A DNA stretch of 64,000 nucleotides from assembly GCF_050586465.1 (NCBI RefSeq), contig NZ_JBOCEG010000004.1, positions 1-64,000 on the forward strand. Reading direction: 5' to 3'. Under the pieces are notes generated by a model. That model did no database searches. It was not told the origin of the DNA and worked only from the letters and a program-made list of their open reading frames with translations. The DNA comes from CAJXYS01 sp913063035 (GTDB lineage: Bacteria; Pseudomonadota; Alphaproteobacteria; Rhodobacterales; Rhodobacteraceae). Positions 7,150 to 15,168 of the stretch are shown in pieces. The position numbers and the translations under genes are program-made. Position 1 is the first letter of the stretch, and each line of letters opens with the position of its first letter.

Positions 7150-10104
7150 ATGCCGTTTGCCGAACTGGGACTCACCTCGAACTTCACCTTCCTGACGGGG
7201 GGCGCGCATCCGGAGGAATACGCCCGCGAGGCGGGGCTTCTCGGGCTGCCCGCCATATCGATCGCGGATGAGAACTCGGTGGCGGGGCTGGTGCGGGCGC
7301 ATGTGGCACTGCGCGAACTGGCCCGCGCCGTGGAAGGGCGCCGGGCGGCGGAGTCGGGTGGCCTGGTCGCCGGTCCGCCCCGCCCGGCCGGGGCGCCGGA
7401 GGCCCCGTCGGCCGATCTTGTCTGCGTGCCGCGGCTGGTGCCGGGCGCGAAACTGGTGCTGCGTGACGGCATGGCCGTGACCGCCCTGCCGCGTGACCGC
7501 GCCGCCTGGGGGCGGCTTTGCCGTTTGCTCTCCGCCGGGCGGCTCCGGGCGGCCAAGGGCGCCTGCGACCTGGCGCTCGACGATCTCCTGGACCGGGGTG
7601 CAGGGATGGAGATGCTGCTCCACCCGCCGGAAACCTCCGCGCCGCGGGCCGCGCGGGGATGGCTGCGCGCGGCCCGGCGGCTGGCGCGCCGTTTTCCCGG
7701 CGCCGTGGCGCTGGTGATGGCGCCGCGCTACGACGGGCAGGATGCGCGGCGCTTCGGCCGGCTCGACCGGCTGGCGCGGCGGCTCGGCCTGCCGACCGTC
7801 GCCTCGGCGGCCCCCGTGATGCATCGCGCGGCGCGGCGGCAGCTGGTGGACGTGCTGACCTGCATCCGCGAGGGCGTGACGGTGGACCGGCTCGGCCGGG
7901 CCGCCCAGGCCAATGCCGAGCAGCGCCTGCGCAGCGCGCCGGAGATGCGGCGGATCTTCCGTGGCCACGCGGCGGCCGTCGCGCGCGCCGGGGCCATTGC
8001 GGCGCGCTGCCGGTTCAGCCTGGACGAGCTCGCCTATGAATATCCCTCCGAGGTGGCGCCGGGCGAGTCGCCCCAGGCCCGGCTGGAGCGGCTGGCGCGC
8101 GAAGGTCTCGCCTGGCGTTACCCCGACGGTGCGCCCGGGAAGGTCGTTGCGCTGATGGAGCACGAGCTGCGCCTGATCGGCAAGCTCGGCTACGCGCCCT
8201 ATTTCCTGACCGTCCATGACGTGGTGGCCTTCGCCCGGTCGCGGGGAATCCTCTGCCAGGGGCGCGGGTCGGCGGCGAATTCCGTGGTCTGTTACTGCCT
8301 GGGCGTGACCTCGGTCAGTCCCGAGATCGGCACCATGGTCTTCGAGCGCTTCGTCTCGGAAGCCCGGGACGAACCGCCCGATATCGACGTGGATTTCGAG
8401 CACGAGCGCCGCGAGGAGGTGATCCAGCACATCTACGAGCGCTATGGCCGTCATCGCGCCGGGCTCTGCGCGACCGTGATCCATTACCGCGGCAAGCGTG
8501 CCATCCGCGAGGTGGGCCGCGCGATGGGGCTGTCGGAGGACACGGTCGCCGCGCTCTCGAGCCAGGTCTGGGGCTGGGGCGGCCCGGGGGCGCTGGACGC
8601 GGCGCGGCTCCGGGAAATCGGGCTCGACCCGTCGGATCGCCGGCTGGCGCAGACGCTGCGGCTGGTGGGCGAGATCCAGGGTTTTCCCCGGCATCTCAGC
8701 CAGCACGTGGGCGGCTTCGTCATCACCGCCGGCCGGCTCGACGCGCTGGTGCCGATCGAGAACGCGGCGATGGAGGACCGCACCGTGATCTGCTGGGACA
8801 AGGACGACATCGACGCGCTCGGCATCCTGAAGGTCGACGTGCTGGCGCTGGGGATGCTGAGCTGCATCCGCAAGGCCTTCGCCCTGCTCGCGCAGCATCA
8901 CGGCGCGGACTATACGCTGGCGACGCTGCCGCAGGAGGATCCGGCGGTCTACCGGATGCTCTGCAAGGCGGATTCGCTCGGGGTCTTCCAGGTCGAGAGC
9001 CGCGCGCAGATGAATTTCCTGCCACGGATGCGGCCGCGATCCTTCTACGATCTCGTGATCCAGGTGGCGATCATCCGTCCCGGCCCGATCCAGGGGGACA
9101 TGGTGCATCCCTTCATCCGCCGCCGGAACGGCGAGGAGGCGGTGCAGTTTCCTTCCGACGCGTTGGGGGATGTCCTGGGCAAGACGCTGGGGGTGCCGCT
9201 CTTCCAGGAACAGGCGATGCAGATCGCGATCATCGGGGCGGGCTTCACCCCCGACGAGGCCGACAGGCTGCGCCGCTCCCTCGCGACCTTCAAGAAACAC
9301 GGCGATGTCAGCGCGTTTCGCGGCCGCTTCATCCGGGGGATGCTGGGGAACGGCTACGACCGGGACTTCGCGGACCGGTGCTTTTCCCAGATCGAGGGCT
9401 TCGGCAGCTACGGTTTCCCGGAATCCCACGCGGCAAGTTTCGCGCTCCTGGTCTATGCGTCGGCCTGGCTCAAGTGCCACCATCCGGGGATCTTCGCCTG
9501 CGCGCTGCTGAACAGCCAGCCGATGGGGTTCTACGCGCCGGCGCAGATCGTCCGCGATGCGCGCGAACACGGGGTCGAGGTGCGCCCGGTCTGCGTGAAC
9601 CATTCCTACTGGGACAACGTCATGGAGCCGGACGGGCGGGGCGGGCTGGCGCTGCGCCTCGGCTTGCGCCAGGTGCGCGCACTGAGCGCGGCTGAGGCCG
9701 CCTGGATTCCGGCGGCGCGTGGCAACGGCTATCGCAGCGTCGAGGACGTCTGGCGTCGTGCCGGCGTGCCGCCGCACATGCTGGCGGCGCTGGCCGAGGC
9801 CGACGCCTTCGCCGACATGGGGCTCTCGCGGCGCGCGGCGCTCTGGGCGGCGAAGGCTGTCGGCGGCGCGGCGCCGCTGCCGCTTTTCGAGCGGGACATC
9901 GACGGCGAGGCCATCGCCGAACCGGCGGTTGCGCTGCCCGCGATGAGCGAGGGCGAGGAAGTGGTCGAGGATTACGCGGCGCTCCGGCTGACGCTCAGGG
10001 CTCACCCGGTTGCGCTGCTCCGGCCCTGGCTGACGCCGGGGACGCGCGTTCAAGAAAACGTGAACGGCTCTGGCGGGACAGGCGGCGGGGGTGCATCAGC
10101 TTAA
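7150..10104 (+). CDS. dnaE2: Error-prone DNA polymerase DnaE2/ImuC, C-terminally truncated
   Basis: This is a C-family polymerase used in damage-induced mutagenesis with ImuA and ImuB. The N-terminal PHP domain starts FAELGLTSNFTFLTGGAHPEEY. The catalytic aspartates are in PPDIDVDFEHERREEV (near residue 410) and KVDVLALGML (near 560). The fingers and (HhH)2 regions are intact (GFGSYGFPESHAASFALLVY). The family is usually 1,050-1,150 residues. Here, after LRAHPVALLRPWL at about residue 960, the chain ends in a low-complexity tail (GSGGTGGGGASA), so the OB-fold domain is missing. ATG at 7150 has GGAG upstream. No imuA or imuB is visible. Whether the enzyme still works is unknown. Confidence 0.9.
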   Translation: MPFAELGLTSNFTFLTGGAHPEEYAREAGLLGLPAISIADENSVAGLVRAHVALRELARAVEGRRAAESGGLVAGPPRPAGAPEAPSADLVCVPRLVPGAKLVLRDGMAVTALPRDRAAWGRLCRLLSAGRLRAAKGACDLALDDLLDRGAGMEMLLHPPETSAPRAARGWLRAARRLARRFPGAVALVMAPRYDGQDARRFGRLDRLARRLGLPTVASAAPVMHRAARRQLVDVLTCIREGVTVDRLGRAAQANAEQRLRSAPEMRRIFRGHAAAVARAGAIAARCRFSLDELAYEYPSEVAPGESPQARLERLAREGLAWRYPDGAPGKVVALMEHELRLIGKLGYAPYFLTVHDVVAFARSRGILCQGRGSAANSVVCYCLGVTSVSPEIGTMVFERFVSEARDEPPDIDVDFEHERREEVIQHIYERYGRHRAGLCATVIHYRGKRAIREVGRAMGLSEDTVAALSSQVWGWGGPGALDAARLREIGLDPSDRRLAQTLRLVGEIQGFPRHLSQHVGGFVITAGRLDALVPIENAAMEDRTVICWDKDDIDALGILKVDVLALGMLSCIRKAFALLAQHHGADYTLATLPQEDPAVYRMLCKADSLGVFQVESRAQMNFLPRMRPRSFYDLVIQVAIIRPGPIQGDMVHPFIRRRNGEEAVQFPSDALGDVLGKTLGVPLFQEQAMQIAIIGAGFTPDEADRLRRSLATFKKHGDVSAFRGRFIRGMLGNGYDRDFADRCFSQIEGFGSYGFPESHAASFALLVYASAWLKCHHPGIFACALLNSQPMGFYAPAQIVRDAREHGVEVRPVCVNHSYWDNVMEPDGRGGLALRLGLRQVRALSAAEAAWIPAARGNGYRSVEDVWRRAGVPPHMLAALAEADAFADMGLSRRAALWAAKAVGGAAPLPLFERDIDGEAIAEPAVALPAMSEGEEVVEDYAALRLTLRAHPVALLRPWLTPGTRVQENVNGSGGTGGGGASA

Positions 10105-10134
10105 CTGCAGGAAAAATCCACAGAGGAGATCCCG

Positions 10135-10581
10135 ATGATCAGCCTGACCCGCAGCCTCGCCGTTCTGGCCCTTCTCGGCGCCGGCGCCGCGGCCACCGCC
10201 CACGAGGGCGCCAGCGGCGACGTGAAAACCCGGATGGAGGCCATGAAAACCGTCGCGGACAATACCAAGATCCTTGGCGGGATGGCGACCGGCAAGCGCG
10301 CCTTCGACGCGGCGGACGCCCAGGCCGCGGCGGCGGTGCTCGAGGCGGAAGCTGCGCGCATCCCGGCGCTCTTCGAGTCGGGCGAGATGTCGGACGTCTC
10401 CGAGGCCAGCCCGGAGATCTGGGAGAACTGGGGCGATTTCACCGCGAAGTCCGAGGATCTCGCCGTCGCCGCGGCGCGGGCCGGTGACGTCACGGATCTC
10501 GACGGGCTTCGCGCCGCGATGGGCGGCATCGGTGGCGCCTGCAAGGCCTGCCACCAGGACTATCGCATCGAAAAGGACTGA
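10135..10581 (+). CDS. Cytochrome c' (periplasmic class II c-type cytochrome)
   Basis: The 148-residue protein has a signal peptide (about 1-22, ending ATAHEG) and a four-helix-bundle pattern with the heme attachment motif CKACH near the C-terminus (Cys136, Cys139, His140), followed by QDYR as in cytochromes c'. The family binds NO and is often linked to nitric oxide tolerance. A Shine-Dalgarno AGGAG lies just ahead of the ATG. It starts 30 bases after the truncated dnaE2 and has its own 124-base downstream intergenic region. Confidence 0.92.
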   Translation: MISLTRSLAVLALLGAGAAATAHEGASGDVKTRMEAMKTVADNTKILGGMATGKRAFDAADAQAAAAVLEAEAARIPALFESGEMSDVSEASPEIWENWGDFTAKSEDLAVAAARAGDVTDLDGLRAAMGGIGGACKACHQDYRIEKD

Positions 10582-10705
10582 TATCGGCGCGCTGGCGGCG
10601 CCAATCCGTCGCAAAATGGCCGCGGTCCGGCGCAGGGCGGCGTTGCACCGCGGCGCGGTTTGGAACAGACTCCCGGGCAGAGCCAGTCGCCCAGGGAGGC
10701 CAAAG

Positions 10706-11818
10706 ATGAAGACCCGCGCCGCCGTCGCCACCGAAGCCGGAAAGCCGCTCGAGATCATGGACGTGAACCTGGACGGCCCGCGGGAGGGCGAAGTCCTGGT
10801 CGAGATCAAGGCCACCGGCATCTGCCACACCGATGATTTCACCCTGTCGGGTGCCGACCCCGAGGGGCTTTTCCCCGCGATCCTCGGTCACGAGGGCGCC
10901 GGGGTCGTCGTCGACACCGGGCCCGGGGTGACCAGCGTGAAGAAGGGCGACCACGTCATCCCGCTCTACACGCCGGAATGCCGGGAATGCGAATACTGCC
11001 TCAACCCCAAGACCAATCTCTGCCAGTCGATCCGCTCGACCCAGGGGCAGGGCGTGATGCCGGACGGCACCTCGCGCTTCTCGACGCTCGATGGCGATCC
11101 GATCCTGCACTACATGGGCACGTCGACCTTCTCCAACTACACGGTCCTGCCCGAGATCGCCGTCGCCAAGATCCACCCCGAGGCGCCTTTTGAAAAAGTC
11201 TGCTACATCGGCTGTGGCGTCACCACGGGCGTGGGGGCCGTGATCAACACCGCCAAGGCCGAGCCAGGCTGCCGCGCGGTGGTCTTCGGCCTGGGCGGTA
11301 TCGGGCTGAACGTCATCCAGGGGCTGCGGCTGATCGGGGCCGACCAGATCGTGGGCGTGGACCTGAACCCGGCCAAGCGCGAGATGGCCGAACGCTTCGG
11401 CATGACCGACTTCGTGAACCCGAGCGAGGTCGAGGGCGACCTTGTGCCCTACCTCGTCGACCTGACCAAGGGCGGGGCCGATTACAGCTTCGACGCGACG
11501 GGCAACGTGCAGGTGATGCGCGCCGCTCTCGAATGCGCGCACAAGGGGTGGGGCGAGTCGATCATCATCGGCGTGGCGCCGGCGGGCGCGGAAATCTCCA
11601 CCCGGCCGTTCCAGCTGGTCACGGGCCGGACATGGAAAGGCACGGCCTTCGGCGGGGCGCGCGGGCGCACCGACGTGCCGAAGATCGTGGACTGGTACAT
11701 GCAGGGCAAGATCGAGATCGACCCGATGATCACCCACACGCTGAGCCTCGACGAGATCAACGAGGGCTTCGAGTTGATGCACGCGGGCAAGTCGATCCGG
11801 TCGGTCGTCGTCTACTGA
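10706..11818 (+). CDS. adhC: S-(hydroxymethyl)glutathione dehydrogenase / class III alcohol dehydrogenase
   Basis: The enzyme oxidises the formaldehyde-glutathione adduct to S-formylglutathione with NAD+, and also reduces S-nitrosoglutathione. The 370 residues are full length. The catalytic zinc site is TGICHTDD and GHEGAG with CGVTTG; the structural zinc site is PECRECEYCLNPKTNLC; the Rossmann motif is GLGGIGLNVIQG. ATG at 10706 has GGGAGG six bases upstream, and upstream in-frame sequence is not protein-like. The next enzyme, S-formylglutathione hydrolase, lies 4 kb away at 16169 instead of adjacent. Confidence 0.95.
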   Translation: MKTRAAVATEAGKPLEIMDVNLDGPREGEVLVEIKATGICHTDDFTLSGADPEGLFPAILGHEGAGVVVDTGPGVTSVKKGDHVIPLYTPECRECEYCLNPKTNLCQSIRSTQGQGVMPDGTSRFSTLDGDPILHYMGTSTFSNYTVLPEIAVAKIHPEAPFEKVCYIGCGVTTGVGAVINTAKAEPGCRAVVFGLGGIGLNVIQGLRLIGADQIVGVDLNPAKREMAERFGMTDFVNPSEVEGDLVPYLVDLTKGGADYSFDATGNVQVMRAALECAHKGWGESIIIGVAPAGAEISTRPFQLVTGRTWKGTAFGGARGRTDVPKIVDWYMQGKIEIDPMITHTLSLDEINEGFELMHAGKSIRSVVVY

Positions 11819-11822
11819 CCCG

Positions 11823-12317
11823 GTGACCGGCCTGTCGATCCGGCCCGCGACGGCGGCGGATGCCGACCGGACCTGGTCCATTCTCGAACCGGTCCTGCGC
11901 GCCGGCGACACCTATGCGGTCGATCCGGGCCTGTCCCGCGACGCGGCGCTCGCCTGGTGGCTGGGTGCGCCGCACCGGACCTATCTTGCCGAGGATGCGG
12001 ACGGCACGGTGCTGGGGACCTATTACCTGATGCCGAACCAGGGCGGTGGCGGGGCGCATGTGGCCAATGCCGGCTTCGTCACCGCGCCTGCGGCGCGCGG
12101 GCGGGGCGTGGCGCGGGCGATGCTGGAGCACGCGCTCGAGACCGCGCGGGCGACCGGCTACCGCGCGATGCAGTTCAATTTCGTGGTCGAGACCAACAGC
12201 CGCGCCATTGCCATCTGGGCCGATTACGGTTTCGATGTGGTCGGACGCCTGCCAGGCGCGTTTCGCCATCCGGACAGGGGCTATGTCGACGCGCTCGTGA
12301 TGTACCGCCACCTTTGA
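11823..12317 (+). CDS. GNAT-family N-acetyltransferase
   Basis: The 164-residue protein has the GNAT fold. It begins LSIRPATAADADRTW, carries the acetyl-CoA pyrophosphate loop ARGRGVARAML (motif A, near residue 100) and ends with the motif B region NSRAIAIWADYGFDVVGRLPGAF. The substrate is not predictable; related proteins acetylate small metabolites or amino acids. It starts at GTG, four bases after the adhC stop, so it is probably translated from the same message. Confidence 0.88.
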   Translation: MTGLSIRPATAADADRTWSILEPVLRAGDTYAVDPGLSRDAALAWWLGAPHRTYLAEDADGTVLGTYYLMPNQGGGGAHVANAGFVTAPAARGRGVARAMLEHALETARATGYRAMQFNFVVETNSRAIAIWADYGFDVVGRLPGAFRHPDRGYVDALVMYRHL

Positions 12318-12330
12318 CAGCGGAGGGCCC

Positions 12331-13086
12331 ATGGCCGCCAGCACAGACAGCACACCGCTTCTCGCCGTCCTGATCGACGCCGACAACACCTCGCCGCAAT
12401 GGGCGGAGGCGATCTTCGAGGAGATCGCCAGCCTGGGCGAGGCGAGTGTCCGCCGGATTTACGGTGATTTCTCCAGCGGGCAGCTCAAGGGCTGGTCTGA
12501 CCGCCTGGCGCATTACGCGTTGGTGCCGCACCATTCGCCGGCCAATACCGTGGGCAAGAACGCCAGCGACATCGCGCTGGTCATCGACGCGATGGACATC
12601 CTGCATTCGGGCCGCTTCGACGGCTTCGTGCTGATCTCGTCGGACAGCGATTTCACCCGGCTCGCCAGCCGCATCCGGGAACAGGGGCTCGACGTCTACG
12701 GGATCGGCCAGAAAAAGACCCCGGACGCCTTCCGCAAGGCGTGCAAGCGGTTCATCTTCGTCGAGAACCTGCTGGCGTCGGAGGCGGGCGAGACCGAAAC
12801 CGGCCGGGGCGCCGGGCGGGGCGGGACAAGCGCCCGCAAGGAGCCGCCCTCGAAGGCGGTGCCGTTGCTGACGGCGGCGCTCCGCAGTCTCGACGAAGAG
12901 GCCGAATGGGTGGCGCTCGGCCGGCTTGGCCAACAGGTCGTGGCGGCGAACCCGGATTTCGACCCGCGCACCTATGGCAGCCCCAAGCTGTCGGACCTGC
13001 TTGAAAAGACCGGCCATTTCGAGGTCGAGCGCAGCGGCACCGGGCTGCGTGCCCGGATCAAGCCCGAGCGGAAAAAGAAGGGCTGA
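12331..13086 (+). CDS. NYN-domain putative ribonuclease with C-terminal LOTUS/OST-HTH-like domain
   Basis: The 251-residue protein begins with a NYN (PIN-like nuclease) domain. LAVLIDADN supplies the first acidic residue, ASDIALVIDAMDILHSGRFD the second, and LISSDSDFTRLASRIRE the third, with YGIGQKKTPDAFRKACKRF closing the domain near residue 145. After a glycine-rich linker, residues about 170-250 (VPLLTAALRSLDEE onward) resemble the LOTUS RNA-binding domain often fused to NYN in bacteria. The biological RNA target is unknown. It lies 14 bases after the GNAT gene and converges on the TetR gene. Confidence 0.87.
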   Translation: MAASTDSTPLLAVLIDADNTSPQWAEAIFEEIASLGEASVRRIYGDFSSGQLKGWSDRLAHYALVPHHSPANTVGKNASDIALVIDAMDILHSGRFDGFVLISSDSDFTRLASRIREQGLDVYGIGQKKTPDAFRKACKRFIFVENLLASEAGETETGRGAGRGGTSARKEPPSKAVPLLTAALRSLDEEAEWVALGRLGQQVVAANPDFDPRTYGSPKLSDLLEKTGHFEVERSGTGLRARIKPERKKKG

Positions 13087-13111
13087 GCGCCCCGCCGGCC
13101 GGACGGCCCCG

Positions 13112-13738
13112 TTACCCCCGGCCCGTGCCGTAGCGCGCGAGGAACATCTCCACCGCCCCGTCGACCACGCGGCCTATGTCGGTCTGGGTGATCTCGCCGG
13201 CGACGCCGCAGATCGACCGGACGAAGAGGTCGCTCTTGCACAGTTCGGCAAACTGGTTGGCGGCAAGGTCCATATCGGGGATCCGCAATTCGCCCCGCGC
13301 CTCCGCCTCGGAGAGGTAGGTCGTCAGGCGGTCGCGCAGCAGCGCCGGGCCGGAGTCGTAGAAGCGACAGCCGAGTTCCGGGAAACGCGCGGACTCGGCG
13401 ACGCAGATGCGGTACATCTGCTGGCCGAAATCCGATAGGAAGAATGTCAGGATGCGTCCGCCGGCCTCGCGCAGGAAAACCTCCGGCGGGGCCGCGGTGT
13501 CCATGACGGCCAGCGCTTCCTCGGCCTGGCGGTTGCATTCCATGCGGGCCACCTCGAGGAAGAGCAGCCGCTTGTCGGGGAAATAGCTGTAGAGCGTCGC
13601 CTTGGAGACCCCGGCGGCGCGCGCGATATCGTCGACGCTGGCGCCCTCGAAGCCGTCGCGCATGAAGATCATGCGCGCGCCCTCGAGCACCTGGTCGAAT
13701 TTCCGGCCTTTCTTGATCTCGGCCGCGGCAGTGCTCAT
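13112..13738 (-). CDS. TetR/AcrR-family repressor, AefR-like
   Basis: The 208-residue protein has an N-terminal helix-turn-helix (GASVDDIARAAGVSKATLYS then YFPDKRLLFLEV) and a C-terminal ligand domain resembling the AefR-like group (GGRILTFFLSD, ICVAESARFPELG, FYDSGP). I chose ATG at 13738 because GGGGAG lies 7 bases upstream; ATG at 13753 has no comparable site. The neighbouring DNA at 13989-14062 has three matching 16-bp palindromes, so it very likely represses its own operon with the small secreted protein gene upstream. The ligand and any wider regulon are unknown; AefR-like regulators often control efflux pumps, but none is present here. Confidence 0.9.
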   Translation of the reverse strand: MSTAAAEIKKGRKFDQVLEGARMIFMRDGFEGASVDDIARAAGVSKATLYSYFPDKRLLFLEVARMECNRQAEEALAVMDTAAPPEVFLREAGGRILTFFLSDFGQQMYRICVAESARFPELGCRFYDSGPALLRDRLTTYLSEAEARGELRIPDMDLAANQFAELCKSDLFVRSICGVAGEITQTDIGRVVDGAVEMFLARYGTGRG

Positions 13739-13808
13739 GCGTGGTCTCCCCATCCCCCGGCGGAGTTTAGTCCGCCGAGTTCCGGGGCTGCAAGCGCGCC
13801 GGCGCGGA

Positions 13809-13973
13809 TCATCGCGACGGGGCCGGGGCGAGGGTGTCGGCGGCGGTGTCCCGGCTTGCCGGGGCGGGGGCCGGTTCGGGCCAGGTCAGCACCGGGAAAT
13901 CGAAGAAGATCCCCCCGGCGGCGGCCGGACCGGCAGCGAGCGCGAGGAACAGGGCGGTCAGGATACGGGTCAT
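13809..13973 (-). CDS. Small secreted protein (54 residues), unknown function
   Basis: This short frame starts at ATG 13973, with GGAG eight bases upstream, and encodes a clean signal peptide (MTRILTALFLALAAGPAAAG). The mature part is only about 35 residues, with FFDFPVLTWPEPAPAPAS at its start, and is rich in Pro and Ala. A promoter read at 14011-14038 with three palindromes points straight at it, and the TetR gene follows 70 bases downstream. I do not recognise a domain. The signal peptide, ribosome site and promoter all agree, so I treat it as real. Confidence 0.7.
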   Translation of the reverse strand: MTRILTALFLALAAGPAAAGGIFFDFPVLTWPEPAPAPASRDTAADTLAPAPSR

Positions 13974-13988
13974 CGCGGCACTCCAAAA

Positions 13989-14062
13989 TGAACTGGTTGG
14001 TTCACTTTTTAAAATAAACCGATCGGTTCAGATATCAAGCCGAAAATGAACCAAGCCGTTCA
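13989..14062. promoter_or_regulatory. Three TetR-type operator palindromes
   Basis: Three 16-bp imperfect palindromes share the plan TGAAC(C/T)-N4-(G/C)GTTCA: TGAACTGGTTGGTTCA at 13989-14004, TAAACCGATCGGTTCA at 14015-14030, and TGAACCAAGCCGTTCA at 14047-14062. Centre spacings are 26 and 32 bp. The middle one fills the -35/-10 spacer and the first covers the predicted start site of the minus-strand promoter, which is the expected geometry for repression by the adjacent TetR protein. Confidence 0.8.
14011..14038 (-). promoter_or_regulatory. Sigma-70-type promoter of the small protein-tetR operon
   Basis: On the minus strand TTGATA (14038-14033) and TATTTT (14016-14011) are separated by 16 bp. 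Transcription would begin near 14004, about 30 bases before the ATG at 13973. The AT-rich block stands out in this GC-rich region and overlaps two of the three operators. Confidence 0.6.
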
Positions 14063-14090
14063 CTATTGTCGCAGCCTGGCCGGAGTCGGT

Positions 14091-14118
14091 TTGCACATCG
14101 CGCCACCGGTGCTAGTTT
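14091..14118 (+). promoter_or_regulatory. Predicted mbfA promoter
   Basis: TTGCAC (14091-14096) and TAGTTT (14113-14118) are 16 bp apart. The -10 overlaps the left arm of the Irr-type palindrome, so a protein bound there would block RNA polymerase. Confidence 0.5.
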
Positions 14119-14132
14119 AGAATCGTTCTAAA
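14116..14132 (+). promoter_or_regulatory. Irr-type iron control element (ICE box)
   Basis: TTTAGAATCGTTCTAAA has perfect 7-base arms (TTTAGAA/TTCTAAA) around TCG. This fits the iron control element bound by Irr in alphaproteobacteria, and mbfA is a known Irr-repressed gene in Agrobacterium and Bradyrhizobium. It ends 15 bases before the chosen mbfA start. Confidence 0.85.
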
Positions 14133-14147
14133 GAAATGGAGTGTCCC

Positions 14148-15125
14148 ATGATCCCAGGCGTATCCTCGCGGCGGCGTTTCGCGGACCTTGACGAGCAAGA
14201 GGTCCTGGCGCTGGCCATTTCGTCGGAGGAGGACGACGCGCGCATCTACCGGAGCTATGCCGAGAAGCTGCGCGAGGATTACCCGGCCACGGCGAAGATC
14301 TTCGACGGCATGGCCGAGGAAGAGGACGGCCATCGCCAGCGGCTGATCGACCTGCACAAGAAGCGCTTCGGTGACGTGATCCCGCTGATCCGGCGCGAGC
14401 ACGTCGCCGGATACTATTCGCGCCGGCCGGTCTGGCTGATCGAGAATCTCGGGCTGGAACGGATCCGCGACGAGGCCGCGATGATGGAGCGCGACGCCGA
14501 GGCCTTCTACCGCAAGGCCGCGCAACGCACGCAGGACGCCGATACGCGCAAGCTGCTCGGTGATCTCGCCGCCGCCGAGGCCGGGCACCAGGAAACCGCC
14601 GTGGGCCTGGCCGAGGAACATCTCGGCGCCGAGGCCGAAGACGAGGAAAGCCGCGTCGCGAAGCGCCAGTTCGTCCTCACCTGGGTGCAGCCGGGCCTGG
14701 CAGGGCTCATGGACGGCTCGGTCTCGACGCTGGCGCCGATCTTCGCCACCGCCTTCGCCACGCAGGACACCTGGACGACCTTCCTCGTCGGGCTCGCGGC
14801 CTCGGTCGGGGCCGGGATCTCGATGGGCTTCACCGAGGCGGCTTCGGACGACGGGGAACTGTCGGGCCGCGGCAGCCCGCTCAAGCGCGGTATCGCCTCG
14901 GGCGTGATGACGACCGTGGGCGGGCTCGGCCATGCGCTGCCCTACCTGATCCCCGACTTCTGGACCGCGACGATCACCGCGATCGTGGTCGTGTTTATCG
15001 AGCTTTGGGCCATCGCCTGGATCCAGAACCGCTTCATGGAAACGCCCTTCCTGCGCGCGACCTTCCAGGTTGTCCTGGGCGGTGCGCTGGTCTTCGCGGC
15101 CGGGGTTCTGATCGGCGGCGGCTAG
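14148..15125 (+). CDS. mbfA: Membrane-bound ferritin-like iron exporter MbfA (rubrerythrin-VIT1 fusion)
   Basis: The protein joins an N-terminal ferritin-like di-iron domain to a C-terminal VIT1/CCC1 membrane transporter and exports iron, protecting against iron and peroxide stress. Residues 1-160 hold two EExxH-type iron motifs (SSEEDDARIY with AEEEDGH, then DAEAFYRKAAQR with AAAEAGH). Residues about 180-325 carry QPGLAGLMDGSVSTLAPIFA, GAGISMGFTEA and four to five membrane segments. I prefer ATG 14148, with GGAG six bases upstream, over the in-frame ATG at 14136. Regulation by Irr is strongly suggested by the box just upstream. Confidence 0.94.
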   Translation: MIPGVSSRRRFADLDEQEVLALAISSEEDDARIYRSYAEKLREDYPATAKIFDGMAEEEDGHRQRLIDLHKKRFGDVIPLIRREHVAGYYSRRPVWLIENLGLERIRDEAAMMERDAEAFYRKAAQRTQDADTRKLLGDLAAAEAGHQETAVGLAEEHLGAEAEDEESRVAKRQFVLTWVQPGLAGLMDGSVSTLAPIFATAFATQDTWTTFLVGLAASVGAGISMGFTEAASDDGELSGRGSPLKRGIASGVMTTVGGLGHALPYLIPDFWTATITAIVVVFIELWAIAWIQNRFMETPFLRATFQVVLGGALVFAAGVLIGGG

Positions 15126-15168
15126 GCAGGTCTGGCAGGCCGGGGCGGCGCATGCTAAGCGCCTGCCC

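Noticed and set aside
6274..10053. Very long antisense open frames (for example 6274-10053 and 2061-4631 on the minus strand)
   Set aside because: They mirror well-supported genes and arise from high GC at third codon positions; their products are Arg/Pro/Gly/His-rich without domains.
10582..10705. GC-rich dyads between cytochrome c' and adhC as a terminator
   Set aside because: Several short G/C stems can be drawn but none is followed by a T-run, so no terminator can be supported.
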